From: Candidatus Binatia bacterium
Lineage (GTDB): Bacteria > Desulfobacterota > Binatia > HRBIN30
NCBI GenBank assembly: GCA_026415395.1
Contig: JAOAHD010000007.1
Coordinates: 434,001-498,000, forward strand
Direction of reading: 5' to 3'
Length of the DNA: 64,000 nucleotides
Numbering within the stretch: position 1 is the first letter of the stretch; each line of letters starts with the position of its first letter. The position numbers were made by a program, and so were the translations under genes. Under the pieces are notes generated by a model. It was not told the DNA's origin and ran no database searches. It was given only the letters and a program-made list of their open reading frames with translations. Positions 27,324 to 35,044 of the stretch are shown here, piece after piece.

Positions 27324-28304
27324 TTAGGGGAAAAGCACAATTGCGCCAGTGGTCGCCCGGCTTTGCAGGGCCCGATGTGCCTCAGCCGCTTCGCGCAGGG
27401 GAAAACGGCGGCCAATGTGTACGCGTACGGCTTTGGCGAGGACGACCTCGAAGAGCTCTTCAGCGGTGGCCAGCAGTTCCGGGCGCGACGCGGTATAGGT
27501 GGCCAGCGTGGGCCGGGTGAGATACAGCGACCCGCGCAACGCGAGCTGTTGGATGTCGAACGGGGACACGGGCCCGGAAGCGTTTCCGAAACTCACCATC
27601 AGCCCTCGCGGCGCGAGGCAATCCAAGGAATCGAAAAACGTTGCTTGTCCGACCGAGTCGTACACCACGGGAACGCCTTTGCCGTTCGTAATCTCGCGCA
27701 CTCGATCGGGTACCCGCTCGCGCGTGTACACGATAATATGGGCACAGCCAAACTCGCGGGCCAGAGCGGCCTTTTCCTCGGAGCCCACCACGCCGATGAC
27801 CTCTGCGCCGAGATGTTTCGCCCACTGGCACGCAATGGAGCCGACTCCGCCCGCCGCCGCATAAAAGACAATGGTATCTCCAAGCTGCACCCGATAGGTG
27901 CGGCGCAAGAGGTATTGGGCCGTCATGCCCTTGAGCATGATTGCCGCCGCAACTTCGTCGCTAATCCCTGGCGGCAGGCGTACCAGGCGCTCGGCAGGCA
28001 TACACCGCCACTCGGCATACGCACCGATGGGCGCGCTGGCATAAGCAACGCGATCGCCAACGGCAACTTCCGTGACCCCTTTGCCGATCGCTTCCACGAC
28101 CCCCGCTCCCTCGAGGCCGATCCCGGATGGGAAGCCAGCAACGGGATACAGGCCGGTGCGGTGGTAGACGTCGATAAAATTTACGCCAATGGCGGTCTGG
28201 CGGATGAGAGCCTCGCCAGGAGCCGGCTCTGGGACTTCGACCTCTTCCCAGCGCAAGACCTCAGGACCACCAGTTTCTCTAAACCGAATCGCACCGACGC
28301 GCAT
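27324..28304 (-). CDS. NADPH:quinone oxidoreductase (MDR family)
   Basis: 326 residues, normal for QOR. The GroES-like N-terminal half (GVNFIDVYHRTGLYP, GLEGAGVV) is followed by a Rossmann half whose nucleotide loop reads AAAGGVGSIACQWAKHLGA. The structural zinc Cys cluster of alcohol dehydrogenases is absent, as in zeta-crystallin-type QOR enzymes that reduce quinones with NADPH. The start is ATG 28304. It lies 3 bp after the stop of the upstream esterase gene, so the two may be cotranscribed. Confidence 0.9.
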   Translation of the reverse strand: MRVGAIRFRETGGPEVLRWEEVEVPEPAPGEALIRQTAIGVNFIDVYHRTGLYPVAGFPSGIGLEGAGVVEAIGKGVTEVAVGDRVAYASAPIGAYAEWRCMPAERLVRLPPGISDEVAAAIMLKGMTAQYLLRRTYRVQLGDTIVFYAAAGGVGSIACQWAKHLGAEVIGVVGSEEKAALAREFGCAHIIVYTRERVPDRVREITNGKGVPVVYDSVGQATFFDSLDCLAPRGLMVSFGNASGPVSPFDIQQLALRGSLYLTRPTLATYTASRPELLATAEELFEVVLAKAVRVHIGRRFPLREAAEAHRALQSRATTGAIVLFP

Positions 28305-28307
28305 GAT

Positions 28308-30116
28308 CTACCTCCGAGCAGACTTCGCCTGTTCTCCACAGCCACGTTCGCGGTACTCCTCTGCGCTAAGACCACGCCCGAACTCAGCGAGCAAGCGGTA
28401 TAGCGCACAGCGCTCCTGCAAATCGCGAAACCGCGAATCGCGATCGATCCGTTCGAGCAACTCCGTGCGCCGGACGACTTCCGCACTCATCCGAATGCCT
28501 CCGCCGTCGGGCGTGTCGAACACAATAAACTTGGGCGCCGTCGGCGAAGTCGGATCCCATGCGTGCCACTCGGGCACTTGCCCGTCGCGCCCGCGGTTCG
28601 GGCTGCCGTGCCAAGCAAACTCGGTCCAGTAAGACATCATCGCTCGGCTTAACACCAGGCGTCCGGCCTCGTTACTGTTTGTGAATAGGAGCCCGGAGGT
28701 ACGCCCGAGGTCAAAATGGCCGAACACAAAGGGGATCTCGAAGCCGTGGGCGGCACCGAGCAGAACACCAAGGTCGACCCCGAGGCGGCGCGGAAGCTCG
28801 TCCCAATCGAAGCGGTACACGAACACCGACGGCCCTTGTGCGGCGCGCATCCGCTCCGCGGGTTCGTCTGCCCCCAGCGCCTTCCACATCTGCGAGGCAT
28901 AGTCGCTGAAGAGTTGATAAAGGCGCTCGTCGCGGATGCGCGGCCAAATCCACAGCCGGTAGCGGACAAGCTCAGGAATCTGCGAAAAAAACAATTTCAT
29001 TTCGTCGCGGTTGGTTCCTAGGATCACGGGCACGCGCTCATATTGCCCCTGTGCCAGCAGCGAGAGCGGCTCTTCGCGCGGCACGACGGTGCCTTCGCGG
29101 AACAGCAAGGGCATGCGGATCATGCCTGCTGGACCCGGCCGATAGAGCGCCAAGATCTCGTGAGCTGGCAACTCCCGCAGGCGGCGCACCAGTTCGTCGC
29201 TGCGCAGACGTTCGACTTCTCGTTGTGCACGCTCTCGTGAACCAACGGAACGTTCGAGCCAACGCAATACCACCGCAGTGGAGCTCTGCTCGACTGCGGG
29301 GTGTTCCGCTTGCTCCGGATCGCTGAATCGCATCCCGCCGCTTTGCACAATGGCCCGGTGATAGAGGCCACGCGCAAGGGGCGAGAGGAGCAGACTGAAC
29401 ACATTCGTTCCGCCGGCGGATTCTCCGAAAATGGTCACATTGCCCGGATCGCCGCCAAAGGCAGCGATGTTGCGCTGTACCCACTGGAGCGCAGCGATCA
29501 AATCGAGCGTACCGTAGTTGCCCGAGGCGTCGAGCGGATCTGCCGCCACCGCACGCAGCGCAGGGTGTCGAAACCACCCGAAAGGCCCGAGGCGATACTG
29601 CACAGCCACTACGATGACTCGGTGTGCTGCCGCTAAATGGCCGCCATGGTAAGGACGCGTCGAGCCGATGGTGTTGCCGCCACCGTGAATCCACACCATG
29701 ACCGGCAGCTTCGGCTGGGAGGCGAGCTCCGCTGCCGACAGCGGCGGCGACCAGACGTCGAGGACCAGGCAATCTTCACTCCCTGTCGGTGTTCCGCTCT
29801 TGCCAGGGACTCCGCCGAACGGGCTCGGGTATTGGACGCACGGCGCGCCGCGTTGTGTTGCTGGGCGCGTGTCGGTCCAAGCTGGTGCCGGTTGCGGCGC
29901 TCGCCAGCGAAGCTCGCCGATTGGCGGGGCCGCATAGGGAATGCCGTACCACGCGTAACTGCCATAGAGATCGTGCCCACCGATGACGGGCCCCGCCGGC
30001 GGGTGCCGCAGCGTCTCCGGAGCCGGAACGAGCACTCGCTCCTCTGGTCGGTGGCACCCTGCGGCGAGAAATACGGCGAGGCAAAAATAAAGAAGGCAGA
30101 TTCGCGTTCGATGCAT
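28308..30116 (-). CDS. lipoprotein type-B carboxylesterase
   Basis: 602 residues from ATG 30116; an in-frame upstream extension is rejected because the signal peptide begins here. Residues 1-21 form a lipoprotein signal with lipobox LAAGC (Cys21). The alpha/beta-hydrolase core has the oxyanion stretch IHGGGNTIGS, the nucleophile elbow FGESAGGTN and a late His in the GAAHGFEIPFVFG region. It should hydrolyse carboxylic esters at the outer membrane or periplasmic face. The length is slightly above the 500-560 usual for the family. It may be cotranscribed with the quinone oxidoreductase 3 bp downstream. Confidence 0.88.
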   Translation of the reverse strand: MHRTRICLLYFCLAVFLAAGCHRPEERVLVPAPETLRHPPAGPVIGGHDLYGSYAWYGIPYAAPPIGELRWRAPQPAPAWTDTRPATQRGAPCVQYPSPFGGVPGKSGTPTGSEDCLVLDVWSPPLSAAELASQPKLPVMVWIHGGGNTIGSTRPYHGGHLAAAHRVIVVAVQYRLGPFGWFRHPALRAVAADPLDASGNYGTLDLIAALQWVQRNIAAFGGDPGNVTIFGESAGGTNVFSLLLSPLARGLYHRAIVQSGGMRFSDPEQAEHPAVEQSSTAVVLRWLERSVGSRERAQREVERLRSDELVRRLRELPAHEILALYRPGPAGMIRMPLLFREGTVVPREEPLSLLAQGQYERVPVILGTNRDEMKLFFSQIPELVRYRLWIWPRIRDERLYQLFSDYASQMWKALGADEPAERMRAAQGPSVFVYRFDWDELPRRLGVDLGVLLGAAHGFEIPFVFGHFDLGRTSGLLFTNSNEAGRLVLSRAMMSYWTEFAWHGSPNRGRDGQVPEWHAWDPTSPTAPKFIVFDTPDGGGIRMSAEVVRRTELLERIDRDSRFRDLQERCALYRLLAEFGRGLSAEEYRERGCGEQAKSARR

Positions 30117-30667
30117 GTTTTGAGACCTTTCCGCCACGTTGGGAGAATGGTTGCCGCCGTTCTTGTCGCGGTCGGCTTTCACTAAGGGCGCTCTCGTATC
30201 CATGCATGGTGCCCGGAGCTACCGCAAGCCGGGCTGCGAGATACGACAGCACTAGTGCATGGGCGCGCGATGCTGAGGTAGCTGAGTGTCTTCGGAGACC
30301 CGTTCGCGATTCCAATCGGTGGACTGGCCTGCGTGGTTTACGCCGTTGCGCTCGAGAACTGCGCCAGCGTTTGGGGCCGAGTGAGAATGCACGGGCTCGC
30401 GGACCGAGCGGCGGGTACGCAAGCGAGGGCTCGGTTCGACGCTGCATAGTAATGGAGTCGGTGCTGCTGACTTCGATGCGACCGAGACCTGCTTGGCACG
30501 CAGCGCTACAGCGACCAGCGCTCGCTGCACTTAGTCCTTGGGCCGCGCTTTCCCGGGTTTGCATAGGCCCAGCCATCGTTTTCACACGCCTCACACCACA
30601 GAGCCCGGTTCCGCTCGGTAGCCAAGGTGACGCCCAGTGGCATGCGAGTTGCGCGCGGTTTCGCACC
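30117..30667. other. 551-bp divergent gap
   Basis: No gene supported. The frame of the downstream giant gene stays open to 30206, but the extra 154 residues are Arg/Ser/Ala-rich, lack a ribosome binding site and precede a clear signal peptide. The promoters of the esterase and the large secreted protein should be here. Confidence 0.5.
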
Positions 30668-33600
30668 ATGCAGTCCCTCAGGTCAGGGCGCCGACACGGC
30701 GTAGGGCCCAAGGCACTCGCAATGGCGATGTTGGTAGTTGTCTCCAGCGCTGGCGTACCAGCAGGGGCGTTTGCAGGACTGTGCGGGGCGTATGCCTCGC
30801 CCTCGCGAGGGCCAGCGCCACTCACGGTCGAATTTCACGGATTGGCGAGCCAGTGCGAACGCAATCGCGGCAAGGAGTTCTGGATCGTCGATGGGGTACC
30901 CACGACGGGCGTCGTTTCGTTCACCAAACGGCTGGAAACTCCCGGAGATTATCCGTGGGAATTTTGTAGCTGGCTTGCGGGCTGTGAGCAGTGCTGCGAC
31001 AGCGGCACCGTCCACGTGGAGCCGGGTGTATGCCGCCTGGATTGCGAAGTGGTCGCCACCCCGCGAGGGGATGAGTTGCCGCTGGTTGTGGATTTTCGCG
31101 CCACCGCGCTGCCGGTGGGCTGCCCCGGTGCGCAACTGACTTACGAGTGGGACTTCGGTGATGGGCAGACAAGCCAGGCCCAGCAGGTGACGCACGAGTA
31201 CGGTGGCGTCGGTCCCTACCACTGGCAGTTCACCGCCCGCTATGGCAGCGTTTCGTGCACCTCCGCCGGCTCTTTACAGGTGCAGTGCATTCGTGTTGGC
31301 GGTTTGCGTTTTTGTGCCGATGAGGTGCGGCAGGATGTCCCCGACTCGTTTTGGCTGAGCGGAAATTTGCGCATCAATGACCTGGCGCAGTTCACCCGCC
31401 CGGTGCAGTTGTACACCGGATCCAACCCGCGATTGGTGGCCCTCGGAGAGCTGCTCGTCCGCTCGCAAAGTGGCACCGTATGGATTCGTCCTAAAGGAGA
31501 CCAGGTCCTGGCATTTGACATCGAAGGGGCGCAAAGCCGGCTCGACTCGAGCCCAGGGTTTTCCACTCCGGGTCTCGTGATCGTAGGCCTGCCGACAATC
31601 GGCGTCGTGGCCCTGCGCTCGCTGGTGTTTCGCCCTGAGGAGGTGCTTGCCCGCATCGTATCCATAGTGGGACTCTCAGGGGTAGCGGAGTTGGCACGGA
31701 TCGATGGCACCCAGCGTTTCGCGCCGGGCCGGTGTCCGGAGTTCGTGGAGCTTCGGGTCTTATCTGGGTCGGTGAGTCCGAGCATCTCCTTTGCGGAGAT
31801 CGAGGTCCGTTACGACTGCGAACGGCAACGTTTGGACACGCGGTTCGTTTGTCGATTCCCGTTCTCCGGGCTTCCTTCGTACATAGGCACGTTCGGCTTC
31901 GAGCCTTGCGGGTTCAATCGGTTCGATGCCACGATCGGCCAGTTTTTTGGGGAAGGTGTGACGATCACACCGCCCGTGGTGCCGGTACGGTTGAAGGCCG
32001 GACGCGATTTAGTGGTGCGGGGGGATCATATTTGCGACGGCGATCCCTTTGCGATTTACGTGGGCACGCGCGCCACCCTGTGCATCGACGTGGGCGTTGA
32101 CTGCGTGAGTATTCCGGGCGAATTTTTCCGCATCGCCGATCTCGGGCTTGGGTATCAGCATCCTTTCAACTTTGACATTCGGGCAGGCACAGCGCAGATC
32201 TTGGGATTTCCGGTGGCGGGGCTCCGGGGCCGCCTTCAGGGCAATCAGCCACCCTTGGGGATGTTCGTTCGCGGTTATGCCAACCTGGCGCAATTCGTGG
32301 CGGGAGATGCCGACTTGAGCTTTAGTTTTTCGCGACCGCTGGTGTACGGTGGCATTCGCGGCACGTTGCAAATTCCGCAGTTTGCTTGCGATCCGGTCAA
32401 CTTTGTCTGCAAGGTGACCCGTAGGCTCCTCACAGAAGTGGCAGGTCCCTTGCCCGTGCAGTTTGCGAACACCTCCGTGGTCGTTGCCGGACGAGCGGGG
32501 CTCGACACTTGGAGCGCGACAGCACAGGCCAACCTGCAACTCCGCGGGTGGCCTTTGGTCGTCCTCCTCCAACTTGCTCCTGAGGGTGCCACCCTGCAGT
32601 TCGGCAGGAATTATGCGGAAATGTACTCGCTCGACTTGGGTTCGTCGGTCCAGCGTGCCGCGAGTGGGAGTGGGACGATCGACATCCCCACGATCGCGCC
32701 ACACGGAGTTTTCGCCTTTTTTGGTCGGGATGCGTCGCCCGAAGTGCAGCTTGTCACACCGGGCGGCGTGGTGCTCGATCGCAGCAACGTGAGCCGCTGG
32801 CTTCCAGGGGCCTTCGCCTTGGAAGACCGTGAGGAGAACGCGCTCATGTTTTTCCTGCCGGAAGTTGCGGCGGGGCGCTGGCAGTGGTCGTCGCATGGGC
32901 CTGCCGTGGATGCGGTGCGCGTGCTCGGTGTGCGGCAGCAGCCGCGTGCGGAATTTGAAGAAGTGGGCCGGGAGGGCAACTTCGTTCACGTGCGTGCGCG
33001 TGTGCAGCCCGCGTCGGCAGCAGCGGGAGCTTCGCTCGAGTACACGGGCGCGTTTGCCGGTGGGGTTTTCGGCACCATTGATGCGGAGGTCGATGTGGCC
33101 GCCGGGCGCCTGACCGCTACCTGGCCCCTCGACGAGCTTGGTAGCGACACCTATCGCCTGCGGCTCGTCGTGCGCGACGACTCTCACTTGCCCGTGGTTG
33201 TCGAGTGGCCCGAGCCGATCGTCATTGACAGAGGAGAGCTAGCGCCGCCCAGCAATTTGCGTGGCATGGCTGAGAACGGGCGCGTTCTGTTGGAGTGGGA
33301 CCCCAGCCCAGGAGCCTTCGGCTACATGGTGGCCTTTACCGACAGCGCGGAGCAAAGCGCGTATCCGTTCGTACGCTCGGTTCCGGGAGGAACCAAGCTC
33401 CCGGTCGGTGGCCTCACCCCGGGACAGCGGTTCCGCTTTGTGGTTGTCGCGATCGATGCCGACGGTCGCGCCAGCTTGCCTTCGAACCCGGTGGAGGTTT
33501 CGCTCCCAGCGGGATTGTGCACTGGCGATTGCGACGGCAATTGGGAAGTTACGATCGACGAGATTATTCGCGGCGTGAACATTGCCCTGGAGTTGGCGCC

Positions 33601-34396
33601 CTTGAGCGTTTGTTCGAATTTCGACCGCAGTGGCGACGGCGCCGTGACGGTGGAGGAAATCATTGCGGCGGTGGGGAATGCGCTTCTGGGATGCGGTCCC
33701 GAGGACTCGACGCCGACTGCGACGGCAACAGCGAGTGCGCGCACAGCGACGGCTACCGCTCCCCCGCTGCCGACGCTCACACCTGTTCCCACCGTCACTG
33801 CGACTCGTACTCCGAGCGCCGTTCCCTTCACCGCCACACCGACTCCCTGGCGCACGGCGACCAACGCCACACGGCCCTCCTCTACGCCCTCAGCCACGCC
33901 GACGCGCTTGCGCACGGCAACACCCACGGCCACGTTGACCCCGCCAAGCGAGCGCTTCTGTCAAGCGCCAGGGATCGCCATTCCCGATAACGACCCGTTC
34001 GGCATCGCCGACACACTCACCGTGCCCGCAGGCGGAAGCTTGGGAGCACTGCGCGTAGATGTGGAAATCTCGCACAGTTGGGTGGGAGACTTGGCTCTCT
34101 GGCTGGTGCATGTGGAGACCGGCACGCAAGTGCTTTTGTTGGAGCGCCCTGGCGAAGCTCCAGTTGGCTGCGATGGCAACGACGTCCGTTGTACGTTCGC
34201 CGACGCTGCCAGCGTTGCCGCCCAAGACGCGTGCACGGACCTCGTGCCTGCGATCGGAGGCACGGTGCGGCCGATGGAGCCCCTCGCGACCTTCGGCGGG
34301 GAAGACCCGGTAGGTACCTGGCTCTTGGGTGTTGCCGACCATGCCCCTGGGGACACGGGCACACTGGTGCGTTGGTGCCTCGCATTCGGCAGCTAG
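30668..34396 (+). CDS. large secreted PKD / FnIII / dockerin / P-domain protein
   Basis: 1242 residues from ATG 30668, chosen because a signal peptide follows directly (hydrophobic AMAMLVVVSSAGVPAGAFA). Two PKD-like domains come first (for example YEWDFGDGQTSQAQQVTHEY). A 600-residue beta-rich middle is unrecognised. A fibronectin III domain (about 855-950) is followed by a dockerin-like Ca-loop pair (VTIDEII and DGAVTVEEII), a 75-residue Thr-Pro linker and a proprotein convertase P-domain (IPDNDPFGIADTLTV to WLLGVADHAPGDTGTL). It should be exported and calcium-bound at the surface. No catalytic motif is seen, so it is more likely structural or adhesive than an enzyme. Confidence 0.85.
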   Translation: MQSLRSGRRHGVGPKALAMAMLVVVSSAGVPAGAFAGLCGAYASPSRGPAPLTVEFHGLASQCERNRGKEFWIVDGVPTTGVVSFTKRLETPGDYPWEFCSWLAGCEQCCDSGTVHVEPGVCRLDCEVVATPRGDELPLVVDFRATALPVGCPGAQLTYEWDFGDGQTSQAQQVTHEYGGVGPYHWQFTARYGSVSCTSAGSLQVQCIRVGGLRFCADEVRQDVPDSFWLSGNLRINDLAQFTRPVQLYTGSNPRLVALGELLVRSQSGTVWIRPKGDQVLAFDIEGAQSRLDSSPGFSTPGLVIVGLPTIGVVALRSLVFRPEEVLARIVSIVGLSGVAELARIDGTQRFAPGRCPEFVELRVLSGSVSPSISFAEIEVRYDCERQRLDTRFVCRFPFSGLPSYIGTFGFEPCGFNRFDATIGQFFGEGVTITPPVVPVRLKAGRDLVVRGDHICDGDPFAIYVGTRATLCIDVGVDCVSIPGEFFRIADLGLGYQHPFNFDIRAGTAQILGFPVAGLRGRLQGNQPPLGMFVRGYANLAQFVAGDADLSFSFSRPLVYGGIRGTLQIPQFACDPVNFVCKVTRRLLTEVAGPLPVQFANTSVVVAGRAGLDTWSATAQANLQLRGWPLVVLLQLAPEGATLQFGRNYAEMYSLDLGSSVQRAASGSGTIDIPTIAPHGVFAFFGRDASPEVQLVTPGGVVLDRSNVSRWLPGAFALEDREENALMFFLPEVAAGRWQWSSHGPAVDAVRVLGVRQQPRAEFEEVGREGNFVHVRARVQPASAAAGASLEYTGAFAGGVFGTIDAEVDVAAGRLTATWPLDELGSDTYRLRLVVRDDSHLPVVVEWPEPIVIDRGELAPPSNLRGMAENGRVLLEWDPSPGAFGYMVAFTDSAEQSAYPFVRSVPGGTKLPVGGLTPGQRFRFVVVAIDADGRASLPSNPVEVSLPAGLCTGDCDGNWEVTIDEIIRGVNIALELAPLSVCSNFDRSGDGAVTVEEIIAAVGNALLGCGPEDSTPTATATASARTATATAPPLPTLTPVPTVTATRTPSAVPFTATPTPWRTATNATRPSSTPSATPTRLRTATPTATLTPPSERFCQAPGIAIPDNDPFGIADTLTVPAGGSLGALRVDVEISHSWVGDLALWLVHVETGTQVLLLERPGEAPVGCDGNDVRCTFADAASVAAQDACTDLVPAIGGTVRPMEPLATFGGEDPVGTWLLGVADHAPGDTGTLVRWCLAFGS

Positions 34397-34445
34397 CGCC
34401 CTGTGACGTGGGCACAGGCGCGCCGGGGCGTAGCAATGGCTGGTT

Positions 34446-34565
34446 GCGAGGTTGAACCTTGCAGCGCGGGGTTCCTCTGCGGGTTCCCCGAATCCGCAGA
34501 GGCTGTGCTGCCCCTCGATTAGGGGCGGTCTTTCGCGCCCGGATTCGGGGCCACGGATCCGTGCG
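34446..34565 (+). ncRNA. dense stem-loop segment with mutually exclusive pairings
   Basis: Within 120 nt: GCGAGG/CCTTGC (34446-34462); CCTCTGCGG (34474-34482) with CCGCAGAGG (34494-34502), 9 bp perfect; CCCCGAATCCG (34486-34496) with CGGATTCGGGG (34540-34550), 11 bp perfect and incompatible with the previous stem; GCCCCT/AGGGGC (34510-34526) between them; and palindrome CACGGATCCGTG (34553-34564). No gene overlaps it. It lies after the secreted giant and about 350 bp before a candidate sigma-54 promoter. It could be an alternating RNA switch, a terminator complex, a small RNA or a palindromic repeat. The rest of 34397-34897 shows no gene. Confidence 0.35.
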
Positions 34566-34897
34566 TGCTGCCCCCGCGAACGCGGCCGACCTACATCGCT
34601 CGGCATCGCGGTGCGGAGTCGTGGGGGAGAAAGCGCGAGGTAGTGGTCTCTCGCGGAGAAACGAGCTTGGGGCACTGCAGCCCTCCTGCGGCATCCCCTG
34701 CCGCAAGCAAGTCACGAAGTTCTCGGACCGCGCTTTTCGTTGTGAGGCTTTCAGCTCCGACGCTTTCCTTGCGCCGCTGCAGCAGTTCGAGGGTGATCGG
34801 AGTGAGTCCGTGACGTTCTCTTGGCGAGAACGGATGCAGTGACACGGAAGTGTACGTTGCGGCTGCCCTTTAGTGCCAATTTTCGTCACTTTCGGGT

Positions 34898-34913
34898 CGG
34901 CACGCTCCCTGCT
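34898..34913 (+). promoter_or_regulatory. candidate sigma-54 (-24/-12) promoter of the pil operon
   Basis: CGGCAC-GCTCC-CTGCT matches the consensus TGGCAC-N5-TTGCA with exact spacing; the invariant GG and GC dinucleotides are intact. It sits about 45 nt before the leader ORF and 128 nt before pilB. The operon itself encodes a sigma-54 activator, which strengthens the call. A conserved IHF site was not sought. Confidence 0.5.
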
Positions 34914-34957
34914 CTGAAAGCCGCGCACTCAATCGAGTTCTCGAGGGAAAGGCGAGT

Positions 34958-35044
34958 ATGAGCGCATATTCTCACCTGTATTTCCGCCGGCAGCGGGGGT
35001 GCCGAAAATTGTCCATCGACCGGCTGGAGGAGGCGGGCCGATGA
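34958..35044 (+). CDS. 28-residue leader ORF overlapping pilB
   Basis: ATG 34958 follows a purine-rich GAGGGAAAGGCGAG. The frame encodes 28 residues, Arg-rich in the second half, and stops at 35042-35044 so that stop and pilB start overlap as ATGA. The pilB ribosome binding site (GGAGGAGG) lies inside it. Translation of the leader would open or occupy that site, giving coupling. It is also possible that the frame is open by chance, since the Shine-Dalgarno itself encodes Glu-Glu. Confidence 0.4.
   Translation: MSAYSHLYFRRQRGCRKLSIDRLEEAGR

Noticed and set aside
30206-30667. N-terminal extension of 154 codons on the large secreted protein
   Set aside because: It lacks a ribosome binding site and coding texture, and a clear signal peptide follows ATG 30668.
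34591-34845. 84-codon minus-strand frame upstream of pilB
   Set aside because: No Shine-Dalgarno or family match; it overlaps the intergenic region with promoter and hairpins.
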